64,000 nt of DNA from contig NZ_CP023994.1 of NCBI RefSeq assembly GCF_003194085.1, positions 620,001 to 684,000 on the forward strand, in the 5' to 3' direction. Source of the DNA: Aurantimicrobium photophilum. Lineage in GTDB: Bacteria > Actinomycetota > Actinomycetes > Actinomycetales > Microbacteriaceae. The notes below the pieces were generated by a model. The model saw nothing but the letters and a program-made list of their open reading frames with translations. It was not told the DNA's origin and ran no database searches. This document shows positions 19,342 to 28,332 of the stretch, piece after piece. Position 1 is the stretch's first letter. Every line of letters begins with the position of its first letter. Made by a program: the position numbers and the translations under genes.

Positions 19342-20316
19342 ATGGGTCTCACCGAGAACGTTAAACAAGAACTGATTACCGTCGGTGCTGGCAAGACCAG
19401 CGTGCGCACGGCAGAACTGGCCACCGTGCTGCGCTTTGCGGGTGGTCTGCACACCATCTCGGGTCGTATTGCTGTTGAAGCAGAACTAGACTCTCAGGAA
19501 CTCGCCACCCGCGTGCGCAAGGATTTGGCTGAGATTTACGGTGTTCGCTCTGAAGGTCGTCTCTCACCCAACTCGGGTGGCAAGAACGCTCCCACTTTCC
19601 TCGTGCGCGTCCTCGACGGTGAAACGCTGGCTCGCCAGACGGGCCTCCTCGATGCTCGCCGTCGTCCCATCCGTGGCCTACCCAACAAGCTCACCACCGG
19701 TAATTTAGAAGACCTTTCTGCGATCTGGCGTGGTGCATTCTTGGCTGCAGGTTCCCTGACCGACCCAGGCCGCTCGGCAGCACTGGAAATCGTCTGCCCC
19801 ACCAACGAGGCCGCCATGGCACTCGTGGGGGCAGCAAACCGCCTCCAGTTCGCGGCAAAGGCTCGTGAAGTTCGCGGTGTTCACCGCGTTGTCATTCGTG
19901 AAGATGAGGCGATCTCTGCCGTGCTCACCATTATGGGAGCAACCGAGACGGTCAAGAACTGGGAAGAGCTGCGACAGCGCCGAGAAGTGCGTGCCACGGC
20001 CAACCGCTTGGTCAACTTCGATGACGCGAACCTGCGCCGCTCGGCACAGGCTGCCGTGGCTGCATGTGCTCGCGTAGAGCGTGCACTCGAGCTTCTGGGT
20101 GACGACATCCCAGAACACCTGAAGTATGCAGGTGAGTTGCGCCTGAACTTCCGTGACGCCAGCCTGGACGAACTGGGACACCACGCTGATCCTCCGATGA
20201 CCAAGGATGCCGTTGCCGGACGTATTCGTCGTCTGCTCGCCATGGCAGATAAGCGCGCACAGGATCTGGGCGTTCCCGGCACCGAATCCGCTGTTCCCGA
20301 CGATATTGACGCCTAA
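19342..20316 (+). CDS. whiA: Sporulation/division regulator WhiA
   Basis: DNA-binding protein with a degenerate LAGLIDADG homing-endonuclease fold plus a C-terminal helix-turn-helix. In streptomycetes it activates septation genes, and it is kept in non-sporulating actinobacteria. N-terminal [11 protein letters not shown], the central [19 protein letters not shown] (LAGLIDADG-like part) and C-terminal [20 protein letters not shown], the HTH signature, are present. Length of 324 residues is typical. The ribosome-binding site is AGAGGAA. It lies 48 bp after rapZ, probably in one transcript. Confidence 0.95.
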   Translation: MGLTENVKQELITVGAGKTSVRTAELATVLRFAGGLHTISGRIAVEAELDSQELATRVRKDLAEIYGVRSEGRLSPNSGGKNAPTFLVRVLDGETLARQTGLLDARRRPIRGLPNKLTTGNLEDLSAIWRGAFLAAGSLTDPGRSAALEIVCPTNEAAMALVGAANRLQFAAKAREVRGVHRVVIREDEAISAVLTIMGATETVKNWEELRQRREVRATANRLVNFDDANLRRSAQAAVAACARVERALELLGDDIPEHLKYAGELRLNFRDASLDELGHHADPPMTKDAVAGRIRRLLAMADKRAQDLGVPGTESAVPDDIDA

Positions 20317-20412
20317 AACTTCTCAAAAATAACTCAGCTTTTCGGCAATAAACTTGTTGTCGAGACGGTTACATCCAGTAAGACTCAACCGCACGTTCTA
20401 AGGAGAACACCC

Positions 20413-21039
20413 GTGGCTAACTACACACTGCCCGAGCTCGACTACGACTACGCAGCACTTGCGCCTCACATCAGCGCAACCATCATGGAGCTGCACCACA
20501 GCAAGCACCACAAGGCGTATGTTGACGGCGCGAACACCGCACTCGAGAAGCTCACCGAAGCACGTGAGAAGAACGACTTCGCCAACATCAACAAGCTCCA
20601 GAAGGACCTGGCATTCCACCTCGGTGGACACACCAACCACTCCATCTTCTGGAAGAACCTGACTCCTGGCACCGAAGAGCGCCCCACCGGCGAACTCGCT
20701 GCAGCAATCGATGAGTACTTCGGTTCCTTCGACGCATTCAAGGCACAGTTCAACGCTGTTGCACTTGGTTTGCAGGGCTCCGGCTGGGCATTCCTGGCCT
20801 GGGATGCACTCGGCAAGAACCTCATCATTGAGCAGCTCTACGACCAGCAAGGCAACATCGCAGCAGGAACCATTCCTCTGCTCATGCTCGACATGTGGGA
20901 GCACGCCTTCTACCTGGACTACAAGAATGTGAAGGGTGACTACGTCACCGCTTTCTGGAACATCATCAACTGGGCGGATGTTTCGGCGCGTTTCGACGCT
21001 GCACGCAAGGGCGCTTCCAGCGTCCTGCTATTCTCTTAG
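20413..21039 (+). CDS. sodA: Superoxide dismutase (Mn/Fe)
   Basis: Dismutates superoxide to oxygen and hydrogen peroxide in the cytoplasm. The Fe/Mn-SOD fold is evident from [18 protein letters not shown], metal-ligand histidines in [12 protein letters not shown] and [11 protein letters not shown], and the C-terminal ligands in [13 protein letters not shown]. Length is 208 residues. The preference for Mn versus Fe cannot be fixed from sequence by eye. The ribosome-binding site is AAGGAG, and the gene sits alone between whiA and gap with an imperfect terminator behind it. Confidence 0.95.
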   Translation: MANYTLPELDYDYAALAPHISATIMELHHSKHHKAYVDGANTALEKLTEAREKNDFANINKLQKDLAFHLGGHTNHSIFWKNLTPGTEERPTGELAAAIDEYFGSFDAFKAQFNAVALGLQGSGWAFLAWDALGKNLIIEQLYDQQGNIAAGTIPLLMLDMWEHAFYLDYKNVKGDYVTAFWNIINWADVSARFDAARKGASSVLLFS

Positions 21040-21047
21040 TAGTTGAC

Positions 21048-21094
21048 AACGGGTGTCCTGAAGCTTTTCGGGGCACCCGTTCCTACTGATTTTT
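21048..21094 (+). terminator. Probable intrinsic terminator of sodA
   Basis: AACGGGTG at 21048-21055 pairs with CACCCGTT at 21074-21081, extended by partial pairing towards a loop rich in T. A TTTTT run follows at 21090-21094, about nine bases beyond the stem. The distance from stem to T run makes it weaker than a textbook terminator. Confidence 0.55.
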
Positions 21095-21105
21095 CATCAA
21101 CGTAA

Positions 21106-22176
<1,071 letters not shown>

Positions 22177-22191
22177 AGAAAGTAATTCAAT

Positions 22192-23403
22192 ATGGCACTT
22201 CGCACCCTTTCCTCACTCGGTTCGCTTGCTGGCAAGCGGGTTTTGGTCCGCTGTGACCTCAACGTCCCGCTCAAGGATGGTGTGATTACTGACGACGGAC
22301 GTATCCGTGCGTCGCTGCCAACATTGAACGCTCTGCTCGATCAGGGCGCCCGTGTCGTGGTGATGAGCCACCTCGGGCGTCCTGACGGAGCGCCCGAGGC
22401 TAAGTACAGCCTCGAACCTGCCGCAATTCGCCTGGGTGAATTACTCGGCAAGCCCGTTGCCTTCGCCACCGACACGGTCGGCGAATCCGCAACGGCCACA
22501 GTTTCTACTCTGGCTGATGGCCAGATTGCTGTCCTGGAGAACCTGCGTTTCAACCCAGGTGAGACATCCAAGGACGAAGCTGAGCGTGGCGCATTCGCTG
22601 CTCAGCTTGCTGAGCTCGGTGACGTGCTCGTCTCTGACGGCTTCGGTGTTGTTCACCGTAAGCAGGCTTCGGTCTATGACCTGGCCAAGCTGGTTCCCAG
22701 CGCAGCAGGTCTGCTCATCGAGACTGAACTCGATGTTTTGGACCGCCTCACTGAAAATCCTGAGCGCCCTTACACGGTCGTTCTCGGTGGTTCTAAGGTT
22801 TCTGACAAGCTCGGTGTGATTTCTCACCTGCTTCCTCGTGTGGACACGATTCTGGTTGGCGGTGGCATGGTCTTTACCTTCCTCGCAGCTCAGGGCTACA
22901 AGGTCGGTGCCAGCCTTCTTGAGGTTGATCAGCTCGACACTGTCCGCGGGTACATCTCAGATGCCGAAGCGCGCGGCGTGAAGATTATTCTTCCCACCGA
23001 CATCGTGATGGCCAGCAAGTTTGGTGCTGATGCAGAGCACGTTGTTGCTCCAGCAGATGCGCTCGAAGACACCGCATTCGGTGCAACCGGTATGGGCCTC
23101 GACATTGGTCCTGAGACCGGTAAGGCATTCGCCGAGCAGATCAAGGCCTCCAAGACCGTGTTCTGGAACGGCCCTGCAGGTGTGTTTGAAATTCCCGCCT
23201 TCGCTGAAGGCACTCGCGCCATCGCACAGGCACTGACTGAGGTCGACGGCCTCAGCGTTGTCGGCGGCGGTGACTCAGCAGCTGCTGTGCGCATTCTTGG
23301 TTTCGCAGATGACCAGTTTGGTCACATTTCAACCGGTGGTGGAGCTAGCCTCGAATTCCTCGAGGGTAAGCGTCTACCTGGCCTGGAGGTCCTCGGATGG
23401 TAA
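22192..23403 (+). CDS. pgk: Phosphoglycerate kinase
   Basis: Transfers phosphate from 1,3-bisphosphoglycerate to ADP. The N-terminal substrate-binding segment [21 protein letters not shown], the [13 protein letters not shown] hinge and the C-terminal GGGDSAAAV and [18 protein letters not shown] nucleotide-site motifs are all seen. The usual NDAFGTAHR segment reads [13 protein letters not shown], a variant found in actinobacteria. It is 403 residues long. The stop overlaps the start of tpiA. Confidence 0.97.
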   Translation: MALRTLSSLGSLAGKRVLVRCDLNVPLKDGVITDDGRIRASLPTLNALLDQGARVVVMSHLGRPDGAPEAKYSLEPAAIRLGELLGKPVAFATDTVGESATATVSTLADGQIAVLENLRFNPGETSKDEAERGAFAAQLAELGDVLVSDGFGVVHRKQASVYDLAKLVPSAAGLLIETELDVLDRLTENPERPYTVVLGGSKVSDKLGVISHLLPRVDTILVGGGMVFTFLAAQGYKVGASLLEVDQLDTVRGYISDAEARGVKIILPTDIVMASKFGADAEHVVAPADALEDTAFGATGMGLDIGPETGKAFAEQIKASKTVFWNGPAGVFEIPAFAEGTRAIAQALTEVDGLSVVGGGDSAAAVRILGFADDQFGHISTGGGASLEFLEGKRLPGLEVLGW

Positions 23404-24182
23404 ACACTCGTACCCCGCTCATCGCGGGTAACTGGAAGATGAACCTGGATCACCTCCAGGCGATTGCGTTTGTTCAGAAGCTGGCGTGGACGCTCAAGGA
23501 CGCCGGACACAAGTACACCGACGTTGAAGTTTCGGTCTTCCCACCCTTCACTGACATTCGTTCGGTGCAGAACCTGGTTGAAGCAGACAAGCTCGAGCTC
23601 GCCTATGGTGCACAGGACGTGTCCATGCATGACTCCGGTGCATACACCGGTGAAATCCCTGGTGGATTCCTGAATGCCCTGGGTTGCTCGTACGTGATCA
23701 TTGGTCACTCCGAGCGTCGTCAGTACCACGGCGAGAACGACGAGATCGTGGGCAACAAGGTCAAGGCAGCTCTCAAGCACGGTGTTGTTCCTGTTCTCTG
23801 TGTTGGTGAAACAGAAGCGGAACTTGAAGAGTTCGGACCGTCCGCTGTTCCTGTTGCTCAGCTCAAGAAGGCACTCGAGGGCGTCTCTCAGGACGCAGCG
23901 ATCGTTATTGCCTACGAGCCTGTCTGGGCTATTGGTACCGGCAAGGTTGCTACCGAAGAGCAGGCAGAAGCAGTGTGTGCTGCTATTCGCGTGGCACTCG
24001 GCGAAGTTCTCGGCGACGCTGCTGCACAGCGCACGCGCATTCTCTACGGTGGTTCGGTCAAGGCCAACAACATCGCTGGTTTCATGCGTCAGCCCAACAT
24101 CGACGGTGCTCTCGTCGGTGGTGCCAGCCTGGACGTTGCAGAGTTCTCGAGCATTGCTCGTTTCCAGAAGCACGTTATCTAG
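23397..24182 (+). CDS. tpiA: Triosephosphate isomerase
   Basis: Interconverts dihydroxyacetone phosphate and glyceraldehyde-3-phosphate. N-terminal AGNWKMNLD carries the catalytic Lys, GHSERRQ the catalytic His, and [14 protein letters not shown] the catalytic Glu with flexible loop 6. The phosphate-binding [10 protein letters not shown] and [10 protein letters not shown] follow. Length is 261 residues. ATG at 23397 overlaps the pgk stop by seven bases, consistent with coupled translation. Confidence 0.97.
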   Translation: MVNTRTPLIAGNWKMNLDHLQAIAFVQKLAWTLKDAGHKYTDVEVSVFPPFTDIRSVQNLVEADKLELAYGAQDVSMHDSGAYTGEIPGGFLNALGCSYVIIGHSERRQYHGENDEIVGNKVKAALKHGVVPVLCVGETEAELEEFGPSAVPVAQLKKALEGVSQDAAIVIAYEPVWAIGTGKVATEEQAEAVCAAIRVALGEVLGDAAAQRTRILYGGSVKANNIAGFMRQPNIDGALVGGASLDVAEFSSIARFQKHVI

Positions 24183-24187
24183 TCGGG

Positions 24188-24193
24188 TAGACT
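24188..24193 (+). promoter_or_regulatory. TAGACT -10 element, likely leaderless secG promoter
   Basis: TAGACT is followed by exactly six bases and then the secG ATG, with no purine-rich ribosome-binding site between. A start site about seven bases past this hexamer would make the secG transcript leaderless, which is frequent in actinobacteria. No convincing -35 element is visible. Confidence 0.5.
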
Positions 24194-24199
24194 GTAGCT

Positions 24200-24448
24200 A
24201 TGGAAATTCTTCAGATTGTTCTGCAGGTGCTGCTCGGCATCACGAGCCTGCTCCTCACCCTGCTGATCCTCCTTCACAAGGGTCGCGGTGGTGGCGTCTC
24301 CGACATGTTCGGTGGCGGCATGAGCTCTACTCTGGGTTCCTCTGGTGTGGCTGAGCGTAACCTCAACCGCATCACCATCATTTTGGGTCTGGTCTGGATT
24401 GTCTGCATCATCCTGCTCGGCCTCATCACTAAGTTCCAAGGAGCATAA
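24200..24448 (+). CDS. secG: Preprotein translocase subunit SecG
   Basis: Small membrane component of the SecYEG channel. It has two hydrophobic helices (about residues 3-25 and 55-77) joined by a Gly-rich loop with the family motif LHKGRGGGVSDMFGGGMSS. Length is 82 residues. It follows tpiA as in many actinobacteria and is two bases from rbpA. Its ATG has no recognisable ribosome-binding site but has a -10-like hexamer six bases upstream, suggesting a leaderless message. Confidence 0.95.
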   Translation: MEILQIVLQVLLGITSLLLTLLILLHKGRGGGVSDMFGGGMSSTLGSSGVAERNLNRITIILGLVWIVCIILLGLITKFQGA

Positions 24449-24450
24449 CT

Positions 24451-24819
24451 ATGGCATCCGGCGGAAGTGCAATCCGTGGCTCGCGCGTTGGCGCGGGACC
24501 CATGGGTGAACAAGATCACGGTATTCACGCAGAACGTATTGCCATCTCATACTGGGATGCTCTCGGTAACGAGACAGTACGTTACTTCGCAGCAAACCTG
24601 CCTGAGGAAGAAATTCCTGAGATCATCGACTGTCCACAGTCTGGTCTTCCTGCAGGTCGCGATAAGGCAAACCCACCTGAGCTAGCCAAGCTTGAGCCTT
24701 ACAAGACTCACCTTGCTTACGTGAAGGAACGTCGCACCGAAGAAGAGGCTGAGCAGATTCTCGAAGACGCTCTCCACCAGCTCCGCGTTCGCCGCGGAAC
24801 AGTGAAGCCCACCAAGTAA
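24451..24819 (+). CDS. rbpA: RNA polymerase-binding protein RbpA
   Basis: Actinobacteria-specific transcription factor that binds the primary sigma factor and RNA polymerase and stabilises the open promoter complex. The sequence has the N-terminal tail (GSAIRGSRVGAGPMGE), the core domain starting near YWDALGNETVRYFA, the basic linker region, and the C-terminal sigma-interaction domain (KTHLAYVKERRTEEEAEQIL). Length is 122 residues. Its presence is one of the clearest phylum markers in the window. A strong terminator follows. Confidence 0.96.
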   Translation: MASGGSAIRGSRVGAGPMGEQDHGIHAERIAISYWDALGNETVRYFAANLPEEEIPEIIDCPQSGLPAGRDKANPPELAKLEPYKTHLAYVKERRTEEEAEQILEDALHQLRVRRGTVKPTK

Positions 24820-24825
24820 CTTTCA

Positions 24826-24861
24826 TATAGCCCCTGAGTAATCAGGGGCTATATTTTTCTT
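24826..24861 (+). terminator. Intrinsic terminator after rbpA
   Basis: A 12-bp perfect stem (TATAGCCCCTGA at 24826-24837, TCAGGGGCTATA at 24842-24853) with a GTAA loop is followed by TTTTTCTTTT. This ends the gap-pgk-tpiA-secG-rbpA transcript. Confidence 0.9.
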
Positions 24862-24883
24862 TTCCTTGACTCCAGGAATGCAA

Positions 24884-25537
24884 ATGTCTGATCTTGAACT
24901 CCCTATTGCAGGTTTACTGTTCGATAACGATGGTGTTCTGGTTGATAGTCATGGTGCAGCTGTTGATGCCTGGAGTCGTTGGTCTGTAGCTTTTGCTCCC
25001 GATTTCGATTGGAGTGATCGTTCCAACGCCGGTATTCGCGCCGAAGATATGGTGCGCAGGCATGTAACCGAAGATCGCTATGAGGAAGCCGTTGCTTACA
25101 TTCACCAGTTGGAGCAAGACTCAGCACACATGACCCAAGCGCTTCCTGGCGCCGTTGAACTCCTGACGTCTCTGACACCAGGAATGTGGACTGTCTGCAC
25201 CTCAGCAAACCCTCGATTGGGGGCAGCGCGCCTGCGTGCTGCGGGGCTTCCTGTTCCTGCCGAGTTGGTGTCCTCAGAGGACGTGGAGCGTGGCAAGCCA
25301 CACCCTGATCCTTATCTGCGCGGAGCGCAGAACTTAGGACTTGAACCAGGGGAGTGCATCGTCTTCGAAGATGCTGCTGCGGGTATTCAGGCAGGGCTCT
25401 CTGCAGGTGCATCCCGCGTGATTGGGGTTACGAAGGTTGCCCTGGATACAGACGTGGAAATCGTCGTGAAAAGTCTGGCGGGTCTGAGCTATCGAGATGG
25501 TGCTCTCCACATTCCTGCTTCCAGCAGGCTACGCTAA
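24884..25537 (+). CDS. HAD-superfamily sugar-phosphate phosphatase-like protein
   Basis: Haloacid dehalogenase-type phosphohydrolase, subfamily with an inserted helical cap. Motif I is FDNDGVLVDSH (nucleophile Asp14, acid/base Asp16), motif II is near VCTSANPRLG, the motif III lysine is in RGKPHPDPYL, and motif IV is IVFEDAAAGIQAG. It resembles 2-deoxyglucose-6-phosphate, glycerol-phosphate and beta-phosphoglucomutase-type members; the substrate cannot be assigned. ATG at 24884 follows AGGA at a good distance; an upstream TTG at 24866 is less likely. Its stop codon TAA ends exactly where the IS481 target duplication begins. Confidence 0.88.
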   Translation: MSDLELPIAGLLFDNDGVLVDSHGAAVDAWSRWSVAFAPDFDWSDRSNAGIRAEDMVRRHVTEDRYEEAVAYIHQLEQDSAHMTQALPGAVELLTSLTPGMWTVCTSANPRLGAARLRAAGLPVPAELVSSEDVERGKPHPDPYLRGAQNLGLEPGECIVFEDAAAGIQAGLSAGASRVIGVTKVALDTDVEIVVKSLAGLSYRDGALHIPASSRLR

Positions 25538-25542
25538 CTAGT
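25537..25542. repeat. Left 6-bp target-site duplication ACTAGT
   Basis: ACTAGT directly precedes the left inverted repeat of the insertion sequence and recurs directly after the right one (26656-26661). It fits the NCTAGN target known for IS481-family elements. The first base is also the last base of the HAD stop codon. Confidence 0.85.
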
Positions 25543-26530
25543 TGTACTGCCCAGGGACGTTAGTTAAGCGGCTCATGGGTGGCCGGTTTCCGATCGCAGT
25601 GTGGGGCCTATGGTGATTGTATTCGTGCAACCATCCTGGCAACGCGTTGTTTCTAGCTGAATCAGTGTTGTAGAACTTCCCAAAGGCCCAACCATCGGCC
25701 AAGGTGCGGTGGAAGCGTTCAATTTTGCCGTTCGTCTGTGGCCTGTAGGGCCTTGTCCTTTTCGGTTTGATGCCAAGTTCGTTGCACGCATCTCTCCACA
25801 AATGAGACACGTAGGCAGGTCCATTGTCGGAAAGAACTCGCTCAACAGTGACTCCTCTTGCAGCAAACCACGACACTGCGCGGCGTAAAACGCCGACAGC
25901 AGTGTCTGCAGTTTCATTGGCATGAACCTCGGCATAGGCAATGCGGGAATGATCATCGATAACAGTGTGGACGAATGTTATCCCTGCAACACGTCCACGT
26001 TTATTGTTCTTTGGCCGCCCTGCAGTGGCGCGAATATTGAGGTTTCCTTGCTGACGCCCGACGTATCGACTACCGCCACCATCTGGAATCTTGCCGAGTT
26101 TTTTCACATCAACATGAATCATCGCTCCAGGGGTCGCATGTTCATAACGGCGGATAACTTCCCCCGTTCGAACATCAACGTGATGAAGTTTGTTCAGACG
26201 GCATCGAACTAGAACGGCATGAACAGTTGAAGCTGAGAGGCCCAGTTTCCCGCCGATAGCCACTGGTCCAAGGCGTTTCTTCCACCGCAAATGCACAATC
26301 TTGCGAACGAGTTGTTGATCGGTTTTATTCGGGCTTCGATGTGGCCGGGAAGAACGATCATCCATCCCGGCAACACCCATAGCCGCATATCTTTGAGCCC
26401 AACGATTAGCTGTTGGCCACGAAACATTGAACATGTGGGCAGCCGCAACGACTGTCCAACCTTCATCAACTATGAGGCGCGCGATGCGAAGACGATGACG
26501 AGGAGTTAAAGCGGCATTAGCGTGGGACAT
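25538..26530 (-). CDS. IS481-family DDE transposase, intact
   Basis: Transposase of 330 residues. The N-terminal helix-turn-helix region (RLRIARLIVDEGWTVVAAAH, then VSWPTANRWAQRY) is followed by an rve-type integrase core. The catalytic triad is visible: Asp in MIHVDVKKLG, Asp in RVLSDNGPAYV and Glu in NGKIERFHRT. No frameshift or internal stop is seen, so the copy may be functional. ATG at 26530 follows GGAGG closely; a longer frame to 26578 lacks support. The coding frame runs through the left inverted repeat, and the stop TAG is made by the duplicated target CTAG, outside the element itself. Confidence 0.93.
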   Translation of the reverse strand: MSHANAALTPRHRLRIARLIVDEGWTVVAAAHMFNVSWPTANRWAQRYAAMGVAGMDDRSSRPHRSPNKTDQQLVRKIVHLRWKKRLGPVAIGGKLGLSASTVHAVLVRCRLNKLHHVDVRTGEVIRRYEHATPGAMIHVDVKKLGKIPDGGGSRYVGRQQGNLNIRATAGRPKNNKRGRVAGITFVHTVIDDHSRIAYAEVHANETADTAVGVLRRAVSWFAARGVTVERVLSDNGPAYVSHLWRDACNELGIKPKRTRPYRPQTNGKIERFHRTLADGWAFGKFYNTDSARNNALPGWLHEYNHHRPHTAIGNRPPMSRLTNVPGQYN

Positions 26531-26655
26531 GAGTACCTCCGGGTGGTGTTGTGAATGCCTTTGACAGCTCCACTCCACTCCCGGAGGTACTCACTCACGT
26601 TTAACGACTACAGCGAGTCGTCACATTTACTCAACCAACCTGCCTGGGCAGTACA
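25543..26655 (-). mobile_element. Complete IS481-family insertion sequence (1113 bp)
   Basis: The element is bounded by 25-bp imperfect inverted repeats (25543-25567 and 26631-26655, 21 of 25 matching, the outer 13 perfect: TGTACTGCCCAGG) and flanked by 6-bp direct duplications ACTAGT. It carries one transposase gene on the minus strand. It lies exactly between the convergent HAD phosphatase and pgl genes and destroys neither: removing the element and one duplication rebuilds a junction in which both stop codons are intact. The perfect outer repeats and matching duplications suggest a recent insertion. Confidence 0.93.
26531..26592 (-). promoter_or_regulatory. 13-bp hairpin that can mask the transposase ribosome-binding site
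   Basis: The perfect 13-bp inverted repeat has arms GAGTACCTCCGGG at 26531-26543 and CCCGGAGGTACTC at 26580-26592, separated by 36 bases. On the transposase messenger the downstream arm contains the GGAGG ribosome-binding site and ends next to the ATG. Folding would hide the site in transcripts that enter from outside the element. Confidence 0.6.
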
Positions 26656-26661
26656 ACTAGT
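26656..26661. repeat. Right 6-bp target-site duplication ACTAGT
   Basis: Exact copy of the left flank duplication. It contains the stop codon of the neighbouring minus-strand pgl gene (TAG, read from CTA at 26657-26659). Confidence 0.85.
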
Positions 26662-27394
26662 CTTCGTCGATGAGGCGTGCTGCGGCAGCTTCATCCGTGA
26701 AGAACACAGTCTCCTCAAGGCCCTCAACGGCGCTCACGGGCGCTTCTGAGGGGTTTTCAGAGGTGAATGCGGCATAGATCGCATCTGCCTTGTCAGCCCC
26801 GGAGGCGACGACCCAGACGTTCTTGGAATTGTTCAAAGCAGGAAGCGTCAAGCTAATGCGCTCGGCAGGTGGCTTGGGGGAGTTGCGCACGGCAATCACC
26901 GCACGGTCATCCACCTCGATGCCCTCTAGGCCGGGGAACAAGCTGGCGATGTGGGCATCTGGACCCACGCCCAAGAACGTGATGTCGAACTCAGGAAGTT
27001 CAGGCCAGAACTTGGCTAGTTCGTCGTCATAGGCATCTACTGCTTCGTCCAGCGTCATACCAGCATCTGATGCAGGCATGCGGTGAACATTCTCGGCATG
27101 GATGGGCAGACGGTGAATGAGGGCAGCAGTTGCCTGGCCTTCATTGCGGTCTGGATGGCCGGCAGGAACGAAGCGTTCGTCGCCCCACCACAGGTGAATG
27201 CGAGACCAGTCCAGCTTGTTGCTGGGGTCGATGTTTTCCAGCAGAGCAATGCCTACGGTGCCACCGGTGAGAACGACGTGAACAGCAGGCTGTTCAACGA
27301 GGAGTTCCTTGACGGCTTCTTCGAAGATCTCATCAATGTTGTCGATGAGTTCTTGCTTGTCTGCATACGCTTCGAGCGTGGTTTCCTCGCTCAT
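26657..27394 (-). CDS. pgl: 6-phosphogluconolactonase
   Basis: Hydrolyses 6-phosphogluconolactone in the oxidative pentose-phosphate pathway. It belongs to the NagB/Pgl-type family: VVLTGGTVGIALLE, HLWWGDERFVPAGHPDRNEG, HRMPASD, and FLGVGPDAHIASLFPG are all recognisable. Length is 245 residues. It is the last gene of the tkt-tal-pgi-zwf-opcA-pgl operon, and its start overlaps the opcA stop by four bases. Its stop codon lies inside the IS481 target duplication but is undamaged. Confidence 0.95.
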   Translation of the reverse strand: MSEETTLEAYADKQELIDNIDEIFEEAVKELLVEQPAVHVVLTGGTVGIALLENIDPSNKLDWSRIHLWWGDERFVPAGHPDRNEGQATAALIHRLPIHAENVHRMPASDAGMTLDEAVDAYDDELAKFWPELPEFDITFLGVGPDAHIASLFPGLEGIEVDDRAVIAVRNSPKPPAERISLTLPALNNSKNVWVVASGADKADAIYAAFTSENPSEAPVSAVEGLEETVFFTDEAAAARLIDED

Positions 27395-28332
27395 GAGGCG
27401 TGCACAATGATCTGGGGAAGACCTTCGGTCACTACGCGACCATAGACCTCATCGGGGTCAAGGCGACGCAGTTCCTCAGCCAAGCAGTCACGCAGACTTC
27501 TGCGGGGCATGGCGAGGTCGTGGGTGGGCTGGTTGGGCTGCTTGAGGCGTGCCACGGAAGGCTCAACACGAGTCAGCTCAATATCACCGGAAGGACGAAC
27601 CAAACGAACGCCGTGAATGCCGCCCCAGCTCAGACCCGTGTGGGTGAGATCGCAGGAGACGGGGACACCCAGCTGAAGTTGTAACCAGGCAGCCAGCATC
27701 TTGGCCGAAGGGAAATCGGGGGTGGAAGTGACGTGTGCTTCGGTGATGGGCTCATAGGGTGGCTGGTCAAGCACAGCAGCGAGCTGTGTGCGCCAGAGGG
27801 TCAGACGAGTCCACGCGAAGTCTGCATCACCAGGAGCATAGGTCTTGGACAGATCTGAAAGAGCCTCGATGGGGTCTGCCTGAGATGCAGCATCGGTGAT
27901 GCGGCATTGAGCAATCTTGCCCAGGGGAGACTCCGACACCTTCTCAGGAGCAGCGCCGGGCCACCATGCCACCACAGGGGTGTCAGGAAGCAGAAGACCG
28001 GTCACAAGACCCTGCTCGTCCGAGCCAACCTGGCCATAGGCACGCAACACAATAACTTCACTGGCACCTGCGTCACCGCCGACGCGAACTTCCGCGTCGA
28101 GACGGTTTGAGATGGAGTGCTCGGGCTCAATAACGGAGAGCACAATCACACGCATGGGGTGTTCGCGAGATGCCTCGTTCGCAGCAGCAATGGCCTCTTC
28201 TTCTTCACCGAGAGTGGTGGAGATGAGCAGGGTGAGCACGCGACCAAGCGCAACAGCGCCGCCTTCTTCGCGGAGGTTGACCAGTTCTTTGGCAACCTTC
28301 GCGGTGGTGGTGTCGGGGAGTTCGAGGATCAT
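27391..28332 (-). CDS. opcA: OpcA, glucose-6-phosphate dehydrogenase assembly protein
   Basis: Accessory subunit needed for full activity of glucose-6-phosphate dehydrogenase in actinobacteria and cyanobacteria. The 313-residue product begins MILELPDTTTAKVAKEL and contains the family segments LPDTPVVAWWPGAAP and the C-terminal LRRLDPDEVYGRVV. ATG at 28332 overlaps the zwf stop (ATGA); an in-frame ATG four codons upstream is less likely. The zwf-opcA-pgl order is typical of actinobacteria. Confidence 0.93.
   Translation of the reverse strand: MILELPDTTTAKVAKELVNLREEGGAVALGRVLTLLISTTLGEEEEAIAAANEASREHPMRVIVLSVIEPEHSISNRLDAEVRVGGDAGASEVIVLRAYGQVGSDEQGLVTGLLLPDTPVVAWWPGAAPEKVSESPLGKIAQCRITDAASQADPIEALSDLSKTYAPGDADFAWTRLTLWRTQLAAVLDQPPYEPITEAHVTSTPDFPSAKMLAAWLQLQLGVPVSCDLTHTGLSWGGIHGVRLVRPSGDIELTRVEPSVARLKQPNQPTHDLAMPRRSLRDCLAEELRRLDPDEVYGRVVTEGLPQIIVHAS

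Noticed and set aside
26531-26578. Transposase start at 26578
   Set aside because: The extra residues overlap the hairpin arm and ribosome-binding site; ATG at 26530 follows GGAGG.
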